Source: an uncultured Pedosphaera sp.
Lineage (GTDB): Bacteria; Verrucomicrobiota; Verrucomicrobiia; Limisphaerales; Pedosphaeraceae
Reading direction: 5' to 3'
NCBI GenBank assembly: GCA_903918755.1
Contig: CAIXFN010000013.1
Coordinates: forward strand, 1 to 64,000
DNA length: 64,000 nt
Position numbers and translations under genes: made by a program. The notes below the pieces were generated by a model. The model was not told the origin of the DNA, searched no databases, and saw nothing but the letters and a program-made list of their open reading frames with translations. This document shows positions 54,004 to 63,754 of the stretch, piece after piece (position 1 is the first letter of the stretch; every line of letters starts with the position of its first letter).

Positions 54004-57000
54004 CTAAACGGGGGGACCATCCCCCGCGGGGGCCGCGAGACCCCGCCGCGAATCCAACCAGCGACGCAATTCGCGCTGGGCCTGGACCTCCATTTCCGGC
54101 AGGGGTCCGATCAGCTGCGACCAGGCGGGATCATTCCCGGGGCCGGCCGCCTGCTCCAAAGCCCGCAGTTGCCCCCCCAACCGAACCAACCCAAACGACA
54201 GGCTGATGCCCTGCAGGGAATGAGCCAGCCGGGCAACCTCCCCCCGCCGATCGGTCCCGGACAGGGAGTTGAGTTCCGCAATGCGTTGGGGCAAATCCGT
54301 CAGAAAATCATCAATGATCGCGCTCACCCCTTCATCCCCCAATTCCGTGCAAAGCTCGGTGGGCCGCTCCGGATCAAAAATGGGGGGGGCGGGAACCGCG
54401 ACGGGAGGCGGCGATGGGGCGGCCGCAACCGGGGCGGCGGCAGCGGGCGGTCGTTCCTCCAGGGCGGACCGCAGTTGTTGGGCGGTGAACGGCTTGCTGA
54501 TATACGCGTCCATCCCCGCAGCCAAACACCGCTCCCGATCCCCCTTCAAGGCGTTCGCGGTCAGGGCAATAATTCGGACGGGAGGGCGGGACGTGGCCGG
54601 GCGGGCCGCCTCCCGCCGGCGGATTTCCCGGGTGGCTTGGAAACCATCCATTTCCGGCATCTGACAGTCCATGAGGATGACATCGTTTTCATAACGCTCC
54701 CAGGCGTCGATCGCTTCGAACCCGTTCGCGGCGAAATTCGCGCGATAACCCAGACTTTCCAACATGAACCGGACGAGGCGCCGGTTGGTATCGTGATCCT
54801 CCGCCACCAAAATCCGCGAGGGGCGGACGGCGGGCGCCGGCGGGAGGCCAGCCGCCCCGGAATCGGGCGAAAAGTTCTCGGCATTCATCGATGGGTAAGC
54901 ACCTTCCGGAAGGGCGGGAGGCAATTTGAGTTCGACCTCGAACCAGAAAAGCGAGCCCCGGCCGGGCGTGGATTCCACGCCAGTGAGCCCTCCCATTGAT
55001 TCCACGATTCGCTTGGAAATGGCCAACCCCAAGCCGGTGCCGCCCCGGCGGCGGGAAGCGCTACTGTCCGCCTGGGTGAAGGGCTGGAAGAGCCGCTCGA
55101 CTTCGGCCGCGGAGATCCCAATGCCGGTGTCCTCCACCTCAAACCGCACGCGGATCGAAGGCGCTGCCGCGGCCAGATTTTGCACCCGGACAACGACACT
55201 GCCACGATCGGTAAACTTGATGCCATTTCCCGCCAGATTCACCAGGACCTGACGGAGGCGTCCGGCGTCGCCCATGACCAGAGGGGGGAGGCGGGCGTCG
55301 ATTTGCGCGGTCAGGGCAATTCCCCCGGAGGTCGCCCGGGGCCGCAACATTTGCACCATGTCATTGACCAGACCCGGCAGACTGAACCTGGCCTCCTCCA
55401 ACGGCAACTGCCCACCCGCCTCAATTTTGGAGAAATCCAGGATGTCGTTGATAAGTTCCAGCAGGCTTTCCCCGCTGCGCGCCACGGTTTGGGCAAATTC
55501 CGTCTGCCGCGCATCGAGGTGCGTCTCCAGCAGGAGATTGGCCATGCCGATCACCGCGTTCATTGGCGTGCGGATTTCGTGGCTCATCATGGCGAGGAAT
55601 TCACTTTTAGCCCGGCTGGCGGTCTCGGCGGCCTCCTTGGCCTGGACCAACTCACTGGCGACCCGCTTCCGCTCGGTGATGTCCGAAGCCACACAGAGAT
55701 AACCGCTGACCTGGCCCCGCCCATCACGCAAGGCGGTGACTGATAATAAAACCGGAAAGCTGCTGCCATCCTTGCGCAGGTAAATCCATTCGCGCTCATC
55801 CGGCTCGCCGCGGGCCGCCCGGGCGCAAATGACCTCGATCCCGGGTTCGACGGTACGATTCAATTCCCGGGATAACTCCCCAGCCCGGAGGGCGACCTCG
55901 GCGGGATCGTGAAAAACCAGGGGGGTGACCCGCCCCAAGACCTCCGCACTGGCATAGCCCAGCATGCGCTCGGCCGCGGAGTTGAAGGTTTGAATAATCC
56001 CCTGTTTGGACAGCGCAATGATCGAGTAACTGGCGCCTTCGAGAATGGCGCGCTGCAGGGTATTCGTTTCCAGCAGGGCTTCCTCCGCTTCCCGCCGCAC
56101 AATGAACTGGCCGATTTGGTGGCCGACGGCGGCAAAGGTCTGCAGCAAGGCGCCATCCGGCTCATCGATTCGCCGGCTGAAGAATTCCAATACGCCCCAA
56201 ATTTCTCCGCGGACCAAAACCGGAAAGGCAAAGGCGCCATGCAGTTCTTCCCGGGCGGCGACCGCGGCGCGCGGAAATCCCGCGTCTTTGGTCACATCCG
56301 ATACCCAACTCTCCCGGCCCGTCTCCCAGACGCGACCGGGCAGTCCCTCCCCCCGGGAAAAGCCGATCACGCGGTTCGTCCCCACAAACATGGACACCCC
56401 GGCGCCAATCGGATGCCAGGCTTCGCTGTAGCGCAGGCTGGCGCCCTGCCGGCGCCAGAGCAATCCCACCTGCCAGCCCATATTTTCACAAACCGCCTGA
56501 AGCAGGCGGGGAACGGCCGTGCCAAAATTGTTGACCTCCGCCAGGACACGGGAGACGTCGAACTGGATCGCCAGCCGTTGCTGGGCCGCCCGGCGGGCGG
56601 AGATGTCAGACTGGAGCGCCATGAAATTGGTCAAACGCCCCTGTTCATCCCGGATGGGCTGCACCTCGATGTTGATCCAGTAACTCCGCCCGCTCTTGGA
56701 ATAATTTAAAATCTCGGCACTGAACCCCTGTTGAGCCTGGAGACGCGCGCTGATCATCCGCACCGTTTCCGGGTCGGTCCCGGGTCCTTGCAGCAAGGCC
56801 CCCGGCCGCTGCCCAATGGCTTCGGCCGGAGTGTAACCCGTGAGGCGGGTAAATCCCTCATTGACCCACTCAATCCGGCCTTGGGCATCGGTGAGCACCA
56901 CCGAGTTGTCCGTGCGGGCCGCAATCAGGGCCAGTTTTTTGGTGTCCGCATCCTGCTGGCGCAGACGCTCGTTGGCGACCCGCAACTCCGCCCGCTGCCC

Positions 57001-57480
57001 GGTCAGCTTGGCCGCCAGCTTTTTGGCATCCGCCAGGGCCACCTTGCTGGCCTGAAATGCCTGCAGCAGGTCCACCGCCGGGTCGTGGATGGCAAAATCC
57101 TCAAAGCCCAGTCCCCGGGCGGCGATCTCCTCGGTATCGGTGAACCAAGGCGAACCCAGGAAGAGAAGCGTATCCCCGGCGGGCAGCAGCAGGAATTCAC
57201 CGCGCAATTGCAACTTGGTGGCCAGGTGTTCCAGCAAAAAAAAATGGAGACGGTGGTCCAACACCCAAGCCAGACTGATCGGTCCTTCCGGTCGAATGGA
57301 CCGGAAGCAATCTTCCAGTCGGGCGCCGGGACGCAGGTCGGCGCACAGCTTTACCAACGTGACCCCCGCCTGCCGGAGCCGTAAATCCCGGTCCACCGCC
57401 AAGTGGAAAGGAAACGCGGCCGCAAACTGCTCGGGCGGCAGCGCGATGGCGGACAGGGTTGGCGGTGGGGCCGGATTCAT
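54004..57480 (-). CDS. HNOBA-containing hybrid histidine kinase (H-NOX partner)
   Basis: A 1158-aa cytoplasmic kinase. Residues 1-170 are an H-NOX-associated (HNOBA) domain, with FPFHLAVDRDLRLRQAG near the start. A coiled coil is followed by PAS (about 185-305), GAF (about 315-465), PAS (about 470-610), HisKA (MSHEIRTPMNAVIGM), HATPase, an intact receiver (ILVAEDHDTN; VILMDCQMPEMDG; YISKPF) and an Hpt domain with AHSLQGIS at the C-terminus. It overlaps the H-NOX gene by 4 bp, so NO binding to H-NOX should control this kinase. No dedicated output regulator is adjacent. Confidence 0.93.
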   Translation of the reverse strand: MNPAPPPTLSAIALPPEQFAAAFPFHLAVDRDLRLRQAGVTLVKLCADLRPGARLEDCFRSIRPEGPISLAWVLDHRLHFFLLEHLATKLQLRGEFLLLPAGDTLLFLGSPWFTDTEEIAARGLGFEDFAIHDPAVDLLQAFQASKVALADAKKLAAKLTGQRAELRVANERLRQQDADTKKLALIAARTDNSVVLTDAQGRIEWVNEGFTRLTGYTPAEAIGQRPGALLQGPGTDPETVRMISARLQAQQGFSAEILNYSKSGRSYWINIEVQPIRDEQGRLTNFMALQSDISARRAAQQRLAIQFDVSRVLAEVNNFGTAVPRLLQAVCENMGWQVGLLWRRQGASLRYSEAWHPIGAGVSMFVGTNRVIGFSRGEGLPGRVWETGRESWVSDVTKDAGFPRAAVAAREELHGAFAFPVLVRGEIWGVLEFFSRRIDEPDGALLQTFAAVGHQIGQFIVRREAEEALLETNTLQRAILEGASYSIIALSKQGIIQTFNSAAERMLGYASAEVLGRVTPLVFHDPAEVALRAGELSRELNRTVEPGIEVICARAARGEPDEREWIYLRKDGSSFPVLLSVTALRDGRGQVSGYLCVASDITERKRVASELVQAKEAAETASRAKSEFLAMMSHEIRTPMNAVIGMANLLLETHLDARQTEFAQTVARSGESLLELINDILDFSKIEAGGQLPLEEARFSLPGLVNDMVQMLRPRATSGGIALTAQIDARLPPLVMGDAGRLRQVLVNLAGNGIKFTDRGSVVVRVQNLAAAAPSIRVRFEVEDTGIGISAAEVERLFQPFTQADSSASRRRGGTGLGLAISKRIVESMGGLTGVESTPGRGSLFWFEVELKLPPALPEGAYPSMNAENFSPDSGAAGLPPAPAVRPSRILVAEDHDTNRRLVRFMLESLGYRANFAANGFEAIDAWERYENDVILMDCQMPEMDGFQATREIRRREAARPATSRPPVRIIALTANALKGDRERCLAAGMDAYISKPFTAQQLRSALEERPPAAAAPVAAAPSPPPVAVPAPPIFDPERPTELCTELGDEGVSAIIDDFLTDLPQRIAELNSLSGTDRRGEVARLAHSLQGISLSFGLVRLGGQLRALEQAAGPGNDPAWSQLIGPLPEMEVQAQRELRRWLDSRRGLAAPAGDGPPV

Positions 57481-58034
57481 GGGGCCGCCGGGACCCAGGT
57501 TACGGCAAAAACATCATGGTCCGCCCCGTTTTCGCGGGCCTCCAGCAACCGCACGGTAACCGGGGTGCGGAACAATTTGCCGAGGCCCTGCATCAGGCCC
57601 ACCACAAATGAGGCCAGGCCCGGACGATGGGTGAAATAATGCAGCTTGAGCGCATTCGCCGTGATGTCCCGGCATTCAAAGCGGGGAGGTTCCAGCTGGG
57701 GGAAAATCATCGAAACACGGGAGTGAAAATTGGGCAGGTTACCGAGGAATTCCGGCAAGGTCCGGCCCGCCGCACGCATCAATCCGCCGTAACCTTCCTG
57801 CGCGGTATGCAATACCCAGTGTTCCCCGAACGCAACGAGGATGTCATCGGCGGGCAGTTGCAATACTTCACTGGCCGCTGCCACCAGTTGGTAGGTCACC
57901 TCATCGGGATACCCTTCGTTGCTCATGAATACTTCCACGTCTACCCCGGCCCGGAGCTTGATCTGCTCCCATTTCTCCGCCCCGAAGTGCATGCCGACCA
58001 TGTCCTCGATCGCCTTGTTCACCATTCCGTACAT
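57477..58034 (-). CDS. H-NOX heme nitric-oxide/oxygen sensor
   Basis: A 185-aa heme-binding protein of the H-NOX (HNOB) family, starting MYGMVNKAIEDMV. The proximal heme ligand is His104 in NLPNFHSRV. The propionate-binding motif is Tyr133-x-Thr135-x-Arg137, a variant of the common YxSxR. I choose the ATG at 58032-58034 because H-NOX proteins start with this conserved helix. There is no distal Tyr evident, which favours NO over O2, but this is not conclusive. Overlaps the HNOBA kinase by 4 bp. Confidence 0.93.
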   Translation of the reverse strand: MYGMVNKAIEDMVGMHFGAEKWEQIKLRAGVDVEVFMSNEGYPDEVTYQLVAAASEVLQLPADDILVAFGEHWVLHTAQEGYGGLMRAAGRTLPEFLGNLPNFHSRVSMIFPQLEPPRFECRDITANALKLHYFTHRPGLASFVVGLMQGLGKLFRTPVTVRLLEARENGADHDVFAVTWVPAAP

Positions 58035-58045
58035 ATGAATTCGTC

Positions 58046-59434
58046 TTAGTCGATTGTGTGTTTTGCCGGACCCGCGATTCCCGTTCCAAATCCGAACGGC
58101 ATCCCCCAATCCGGCTTGTTGCGTTGCCCGGCCACCCAGGCATAAATCTCCAACATTTGCCTGGCCTTGGCGTCCCAGGTGTAATTCTGGAATACGTGCT
58201 CCTGCGCCCGCCGGGCCATGGCCGCCAATTCCAGCGGATCGGCCAAGAGGGCGGCAAAACGCTCCGCCATGCCGCGGATCACTTCCGTCCGAGACGTCAA
58301 GGGCAAGGCATATCCCGTGCCGGGCAAAATGAGTTCGGCGGGTCCGCCATAATCGACGACCACCGGGACCAACCCCAGCGCCATGGCCTCCAGCACCACC
58401 CCACCCCCGAATTCCCGGACGCTGGGAAAACCAAAGACGTGGGCCTGGCTCAGGCGCGCCGCCAATTTCGTGTGTTCCACCCACCCGGGAAACTCAACGC
58501 TTTCCCCGATTTTTAACTCCGCCACCAACTGCTTCAGCCGGGGCAGTTCGGGTCCGTCGCCGATGATGTCCAATTTCAGCCGGCCGGCCCGGGCCAGTGG
58601 GGCGGCCGCTTCCACGAGCATGTCCACCCCTTTCAGGGGCACCAACCGGCCCACAAAGGCCACCCGCAGGGGTTCGCGAAATTCCGGCCGCTCCTGCCGT
58701 GGAAACCTGTCCGCATCGATCGCATTTTCCGGGAGGAAGACACATTTATCATGGTACTTTTCCGGCATCTCCCGCCAGGCGAAACGCGCGCCCACCAGCA
58801 GTGCGGCGGAATCCCGGCGCGTGGCGGTGTAACCGGGCAAATACCGGCTCAAGCCGCGGACATAACTCAGCCATTCCCGTTCCGCGCGGCGCAAGTAGGC
58901 GAATTCCTTCGGCCAGGGGACCCCGCCATTGAGTGGGCCCAGAACAAAAGGCACCCCCACCCGGGCGCAGCGCGTGGCCAGCAGGCTCGGCGTCACGGGC
59001 GCATTGGGCGCAATCCGGTGGACGGCGTCAAATTCCCCACCCCGGATCCGAGCGCCAAACTGTCGCCACACGCGCCGTTCAAAAGCCGGATAAGCCAGGG
59101 TGGCGAGGGCGGAATAGGTGCTCCATCCGAGCGTCGTCCCGCCGCGCAGAACTTTGGCTACCCGCCATGCCAACCCCTGCCAGCGCCGGTTGTCGATCGG
59201 GGTGAATTGCATCCCGGTCGTACCCGCCGCCTCGATGTCCCCCTGATTGCGCAGTTCGGCCACGAGATGCACATCCGCGACCTTCGCCAGTGCCCGGGCG
59301 AAACTCCACCCGATCAGCGCCACACTAAATAATTTGGGGTTGGCGGATTCGGCCAGCAACAGGATGCGCGGCCGGCGGAGGGGACCGGAATTCCCGGGGC
59401 CCGGGGCGGGGATGGCAGGGGCTTGGCTGTTCAT
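58046..59434 (-). CDS. Glycosyltransferase, GT4 family
   Basis: 462 aa from the ATG at 59432-59434, overlapping the upstream O-antigen-ligase-like gene by 4 bp. A Pro/Gly-rich tail (about 1-20) leads to RILLLAESANPKLFSVALIGWSFARAL. The donor domain has VAFVGRLVPLKGVDMLVEA and FGFPSVREFGGGVVLEAMALGLVPV with the expected Glu pair. It is followed after 11 bp by the H-NOX gene, joining polysaccharide synthesis to NO sensing in one transcript. Confidence 0.9.
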   Translation of the reverse strand: MNSQAPAIPAPGPGNSGPLRRPRILLLAESANPKLFSVALIGWSFARALAKVADVHLVAELRNQGDIEAAGTTGMQFTPIDNRRWQGLAWRVAKVLRGGTTLGWSTYSALATLAYPAFERRVWRQFGARIRGGEFDAVHRIAPNAPVTPSLLATRCARVGVPFVLGPLNGGVPWPKEFAYLRRAEREWLSYVRGLSRYLPGYTATRRDSAALLVGARFAWREMPEKYHDKCVFLPENAIDADRFPRQERPEFREPLRVAFVGRLVPLKGVDMLVEAAAPLARAGRLKLDIIGDGPELPRLKQLVAELKIGESVEFPGWVEHTKLAARLSQAHVFGFPSVREFGGGVVLEAMALGLVPVVVDYGGPAELILPGTGYALPLTSRTEVIRGMAERFAALLADPLELAAMARRAQEHVFQNYTWDAKARQMLEIYAWVAGQRNKPDWGMPFGFGTGIAGPAKHTID

Positions 59435-60861
59435 GCAGGTTGAGGCAATTCCCGGCGGGGGGTGGATTCGATTGGAGGGTAAAAAAAGGTCGGAAAGGGC
59501 AAGCGACGCATCGTCTGGACCCGAGCCGCAAATCCGCAAAAAATCAACCAGGCGGACATGTTTTTCGTCTGACTCAAAACCCGCTCCACGGTGCCATGGA
59601 TATAAGTCAGGGCCAAGGCCACCAGCACTCCGCCGATGAAATACCCCAGCGGTGTCTTCCAATACTTGATCATTCCCCGCAAGGCCCACCACAAGGTAAT
59701 CCCCATGAAAAGGAGATAGCTGACAAATCCCTGATACCCCGTTTCGGATAATACCAACCAGAACAAACTCTCCGTGAGCGGCCCGGCCATATACATTTCG
59801 TCAATGATCCGGAATCCCCGGCTGGCATCCCAATCCATCAGCACCACGACATACTTGTCATTCGGCAGGCTGTTCACGATGCCAAAATTATTCCAGCCGA
59901 TCCCGATCGGGGAATCCCGCAACATATAAAGCGACTGGCGATTGAGGATGGGGCGCAAATCCTCGGGATTCTCCCGGGAAGAATCCTCGTGAATGCGGGC
60001 AATGAGGGAGTTCAAGGCCAGCGTGGCCGCCGCCACCGCACCGCACGCCCCCAGGGCGGAAATGCCGCACTTCTTCAGGGTGATACCCCGGAGGAAAGCC
60101 ATTCCCGTCACAATCGCCGCCCCGATCGCAAACGCCGCCAACGCCCCGCGGGAGACGGAAAGCAAAATCATGAGCGCCGTGGCGGCCACCCCCCCCAGGA
60201 ACAGCATGGTATCCCCCCGTTTTATCTGGGGCGCGAAGGCCACCGAGAGCAGCGGGATCGCACACATATAGGTCCACATCGCCATGGGATTCTGGTGTTC
60301 AAACCAGCCATGCACCTGCCAGCGACCATCCAGAAAACGGAGTTTCAGGCAGACCAGGGCCTGCACAATCAGAGTGATCGCCAGGGATCGCAACACCCAG
60401 AGCAAATCCTGCTCGTCCTGGAAGGCATGGTAGGCGCCGACAAAGATGAGGATGGCGGAGGTGAACTTCCACGCGGCCATCAGGCCGTAAACCTTGTTCG
60501 GGGCCACCACCAGGGACACGCAGGCAAGGGCGCAATACAGCAGGTAAAACCAAAACCCCGGGGGCCGGGGCCGGTACCCCGGCCAGGGCCGAAGCGCCGC
60601 GGAAACGCAGAGAGCGATACCGGTCGCCACGATGATGGAAAACTCAAAACCTTTCGTGTGCCCCCGGTAAAACTCGATGGAATCCACCATCAGCGTCAGC
60701 TTGCTGGGAAACCAGGAAGGCATGCTCACCATGATGGCCAGGGTGAGACGTTCCGCAAACCGGTTGCGTGACAGATACACGCCCAACCCGGGCGCCAAAA
60801 CAAGGTAGATTACGCAGACGACCGCCAACTTGATGAATTCCTTGATGGCATCAGCGGTCAT
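59431..60861 (-). CDS. O-antigen ligase / Wzy-like membrane protein
   Basis: A 476-aa polytopic inner-membrane protein with about 12 hydrophobic segments and a larger periplasmic loop (about 285-350) containing RPILNRQSLYMLRDSPIGIGWNNF, resembling the Wzy_C/O-antigen ligase family conserved loop. It probably polymerises or transfers polysaccharide repeat units. It lies 3 bp after the sigma-54 activator gene and overlaps the glycosyltransferase by 4 bp, so the activator, ligase, transferase and NO sensors look co-transcribed. Confidence 0.88.
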   Translation of the reverse strand: MTADAIKEFIKLAVVCVIYLVLAPGLGVYLSRNRFAERLTLAIMVSMPSWFPSKLTLMVDSIEFYRGHTKGFEFSIIVATGIALCVSAALRPWPGYRPRPPGFWFYLLYCALACVSLVVAPNKVYGLMAAWKFTSAILIFVGAYHAFQDEQDLLWVLRSLAITLIVQALVCLKLRFLDGRWQVHGWFEHQNPMAMWTYMCAIPLLSVAFAPQIKRGDTMLFLGGVAATALMILLSVSRGALAAFAIGAAIVTGMAFLRGITLKKCGISALGACGAVAAATLALNSLIARIHEDSSRENPEDLRPILNRQSLYMLRDSPIGIGWNNFGIVNSLPNDKYVVVLMDWDASRGFRIIDEMYMAGPLTESLFWLVLSETGYQGFVSYLLFMGITLWWALRGMIKYWKTPLGYFIGGVLVALALTYIHGTVERVLSQTKNMSAWLIFCGFAARVQTMRRLPFPTFFYPPIESTPRRELPQPA

Positions 60862-60864
60862 AAC

Positions 60865-62259
60865 TCAATCCAGCCGACCCGATTTGCGCCAGCGCCAAAG
60901 GGTGGATGGATTAACCCCTAATTGTCCGGCTACCCAGGTGAAATTGTCATCGCTCTCGGCCAGCAATTTCTTGGCGAGGGCGAGCTTTTGCTTGGTGTTG
61001 GGCAAGGCGGAACCGGCAGGCGGAGCATAGTCCGCAGCCGCAGGGGCCGGGGATGGCAGTGGTTCAACCGAGGCGATGGTGGGTTTACCCACCAAACCGG
61101 GAACGGGGGCGGCGGGCGGCAGAGGCGCACGTTCCGGCATGTCCCACCAGGGGGCGCGCAAAATCGGACCGTCAAATAGCAGCACCATGCGATCCACCGT
61201 GCTTTTCAGCTCGCGCACATTGCCGGGCCAATTATATCCCTGAAACCGGGTGATGAGGGCCGGTTCCACGAGTTCGAAATTCTTGCCGAAGCGGTCATTG
61301 GCGTTCTTTAGAAAAGCCAGCACCAGTTCGGGGATGTCTTCCGGCCGCGAACGCAAGGGGGGCACCTGCAAACTCAATTCCGCCAGGCGATAGTAAAGGT
61401 CAGTCCGGAACCGGTTCTCGGCAATTTCCGTTTCCAGGTTGCGGTTGGTGGCGGAAACCACGCGGACTTTCACCTTGTATTCCGCTTCGCCGCCCACCCG
61501 GCGCGCCTTGCGGGTCTCGAGAAAGCGCAGGAGCTTGGGCTGCACTCCCAGTTCCATTTCGCCCACCTCATCCAAAAATAGCGTGCCCCCGTTCGCCTGT
61601 TCCACGAGCCCGGGCCGACTCTTGAGCGCCCCGGTAAACGCCCCTTTTTCCACGCCGAACAACTCCGCTTCGAGCAAGTCCTTGGGGATGGCCGCGCAAT
61701 TCAAAGCCACAAAAGGACCGTCCTTGCCGGCTTTGTGCAATGCCGAGGCCACGCGTTCCTTGCCCACTCCGGATTCCCCCTGGATCAATACGCCGACATC
61801 TGTCGGCCCCAATCGGTCGATGGTTTCCTGCAATCGCCGAATCGCCTCGGAACGTCCAATCAACACATCGTCCGGGCTCAACGGCCGCCCCCCGTAGAGC
61901 TGTAACCAAATTTTTTGGTTTTGGGCAACCACGGTCATAGCCCCGCTCCATCGTTCATCCGAATCTTCCTGTGACACAACATCTTGGGCACCGTCACGCA
62001 TACAGCGTGCCACTTCTTCCGTGGTCGGCTTTTCCACCCAAACGATATAGGGCCGGTTCGCCCGCGCAAACTGGACGCGCAGCCGGGGCCAGGAGGCGGC
62101 CGCCATGGATTTGATCGGAATAACGTAAACCACGTCTTCGCTGGACTGATTCAAATCGCGAATGTCGGCATCTTTGAAAGTATGAAATGCCAGTCCCAAT
62201 CGCTTGAACCGTTCCGCCGGTACGCACTCAAACTCCTCTGGATGTACAATATTTATCAT
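60865..62259 (-). CDS. Sigma-54-dependent activator, PrsR/PEP-CTERM-like
   Basis: 464 aa from the ATG at 62257-62259. The N-terminal ~135 residues resemble a receiver but lack a clear acidic pocket. The AAA+ domain (about 145-380) has Walker A GESGVGKE, the GAFTGA loop that contacts sigma-54, Walker [12 protein letters not shown] and the R-finger region. The C-terminus (about 425-464) is a Fis-type helix-turn-helix ([23 protein letters not shown]). A 13-bp dyad lies just upstream of its start, and an exosortase gene with a sigma-54 promoter is divergent from it; it is the obvious activator of that promoter. Confidence 0.93.
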   Translation of the reverse strand: MINIVHPEEFECVPAERFKRLGLAFHTFKDADIRDLNQSSEDVVYVIPIKSMAAASWPRLRVQFARANRPYIVWVEKPTTEEVARCMRDGAQDVVSQEDSDERWSGAMTVVAQNQKIWLQLYGGRPLSPDDVLIGRSEAIRRLQETIDRLGPTDVGVLIQGESGVGKERVASALHKAGKDGPFVALNCAAIPKDLLEAELFGVEKGAFTGALKSRPGLVEQANGGTLFLDEVGEMELGVQPKLLRFLETRKARRVGGEAEYKVKVRVVSATNRNLETEIAENRFRTDLYYRLAELSLQVPPLRSRPEDIPELVLAFLKNANDRFGKNFELVEPALITRFQGYNWPGNVRELKSTVDRMVLLFDGPILRAPWWDMPERAPLPPAAPVPGLVGKPTIASVEPLPSPAPAAADYAPPAGSALPNTKQKLALAKKLLAESDDNFTWVAGQLGVNPSTLWRWRKSGRLD

Positions 62260-62275
62260 GCGGTTGCATTGCGAA

Positions 62276-62305
62276 AATATTGCAATCCGGTAGGATTGCA
62301 ATATT
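62276..62305. promoter_or_regulatory. Perfect 13-bp dyad, likely activator binding site
   Basis: AATATTGCAATCC and GGATTGCAATATT with loop GGTA, enclosed by an outer GGTTGCA / TGCAACC pair (62262-62316). It lies 17-46 bp before the activator ATG and is centred about 125 bp upstream of the predicted exosortase transcription start. This is a typical distance for an enhancer used by a sigma-54 activator, and it could also give autoregulation. Confidence 0.7.
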
Positions 62306-62388
62306 ATCTTGCAACCAATCTCGGCCGACTATCCCACTATCGTCTGGCAGTTGGGATTATCTAGAATATTTAGCGCGTTTTACCTTTA

Positions 62389-62404
62389 TGGCGCGTGTTT
62401 TGCT
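62389..62404 (+). promoter_or_regulatory. Sigma-54 (-24/-12) promoter of the exosortase operon
   Basis: TGGCGCG followed by TGTT and TTGCT matches the consensus TGGCACG-N4-TTGCW with one change. The invariant GG (62390-62391) and GC (62402-62403) are 12 bp apart, as required. The predicted start is near 62414. Confidence 0.82.
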
Positions 62405-62477
62405 GTAACTCAAATTGATGGTGTCACTAACTTCCCCGGAGCAACCCGGTCTGCGCCCCGCGGCTGACCGGCCAAAA

Positions 62478-63287
62478 ATGAATTTTGCGGATCGCGTGGC
62501 CCTCGCCCTGCTCGGCGTCCTCGGCCTATTCATCTGGCTGCATGATCGGGCCTGGCTGGCCGACCTGGACTCCGCCCTCCCATTAATCGCGGCCTGGCCA
62601 TTGGTTTATTGGCTGGCCGGGCCCTGGCAGTTTAACCAAGAGGAATTTCGCATCCACACTCGGTGGCTCATTGCCGGCGGGCTGGCATTTTTACTGGGTT
62701 GGTTAACGAGTTTTACTTTTTTGCTTTCGTTGGGCTGGGTGACCGCATTCTGGGCCTGGCTGGGAACCCGGACCGTGACAGCCACCCGGGCACGGCTGCT
62801 CCGCCTGCTGCCACTCGCGCTGCTGGGGTTTCCCTGGCTGGCCCTGGATTTTCCCACCCTCGCCTGGTGGTGTCGGCTATTCGCCGCCTCAAACGCGGAA
62901 TTGGTCTATACCTCGCTCGGTTTCTCCGTGACCCGGGAAGGCACCCAATTGCTGGTCCAGCAAATGCCGTTCGACGTCGCGCCGGCGTGTGCCGGAATCA
63001 AGGCTTTGCAAGCCACCTTCATCGCGGGGAGTGTCCTGTGCTTCCTGCAAGCCCGCACGGCCCGCACTTACTGGATCGGTCTGGCCTGCCTGCCATTGGT
63101 GGCGGCGCTGGCCAATGCGTTGCGGGTGCTCGTGATCGTCGCCGCCGCCTTGACCTTTGGGCCGGAATTTGCCGCGGGTTGGTTTCATGATTTTGGTGGC
63201 TGGCTGGTCTTTCTGGCCATGTTTGGCCTCACCTGGTTGTTGCTTGAACTGGCCCGCCGATGGGACCGGCCGACCGTGCGCGTATGA
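62478..63287 (+). CDS. Exosortase
   Basis: About 269 aa from the ATG at 62478, with seven to eight transmembrane helices. The catalytic triad of the exosortase/archaeosortase family is in place: Cys171 in PACAGIKALQA, Arg216 in ANALRVLV and His237 in WFHDFGGW. It cleaves C-terminal sorting signals (PEP-CTERM type) of exported proteins and attaches them, usually in species with exopolysaccharide loci. An in-frame ATG at 62418 is closer to the promoter but would leave almost no leader, so I prefer 62478. It overlaps the next gene by 4 bp. Confidence 0.9.
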   Translation: MNFADRVALALLGVLGLFIWLHDRAWLADLDSALPLIAAWPLVYWLAGPWQFNQEEFRIHTRWLIAGGLAFLLGWLTSFTFLLSLGWVTAFWAWLGTRTVTATRARLLRLLPLALLGFPWLALDFPTLAWWCRLFAASNAELVYTSLGFSVTREGTQLLVQQMPFDVAPACAGIKALQATFIAGSVLCFLQARTARTYWIGLACLPLVAALANALRVLVIVAAALTFGPEFAAGWFHDFGGWLVFLAMFGLTWLLLELARRWDRPTVRV

Positions 63288-63754
63288 AGAACAACCCCTT
63301 GAAAGCGGTGGGCCTGGAGTTGGCTGTGCTGATGTTTTGCGCCTGGCAGGCGGCCGATTTGATCACGGCCTGGCGCCACTCGCCTTTTGACCGGCTCGGC
63401 TGGTTGAGCTTTGCCGTCTGGCTGCTACCGATTGGTTTCGGGTTATTTCGGGGCACCACCCTGCCAACCGGTTCTCTGCCGTTGACCGCGGCCGCTTTGG
63501 TGGTTTGCCTGGTGGGTAGAGTCCTGGACATGCATCTGATTATTTGCGGGGCGCTCGCCCTGGCCGGCGCCGCGCTGGCTCCCGCCGGCCCCCGCCGGTT
63601 CCTTTGGTTGATTGGCGCATTGTGCTGGATGCCGGTCACGGGTTGGCTCCTGCACAGTTTTCCGGCCAGTGCGGTCGCGGCCTTCCGCCTCAGCCTGGCC
63701 CTGGCGTCGGTCGGAGTGTGGCTGCTACCGCTTTCCCGTTCCCCTAAGTTATGA
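63284..63754 (+). CDS. Exosortase-operon membrane protein of unknown function
   Basis: A 156-aa protein with about five hydrophobic helices and no recognised motif. The ATG at 63284 overlaps the exosortase stop (ATGA), and its own stop overlaps the next start in the same way, so all three genes are translationally coupled. It may be an accessory of exosortase or an assembly factor of the polysaccharide system. No function is claimed. Confidence 0.7.
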   Translation: MKNNPLKAVGLELAVLMFCAWQAADLITAWRHSPFDRLGWLSFAVWLLPIGFGLFRGTTLPTGSLPLTAAALVVCLVGRVLDMHLIICGALALAGAALAPAGPRRFLWLIGALCWMPVTGWLLHSFPASAVAAFRLSLALASVGVWLLPLSRSPKL

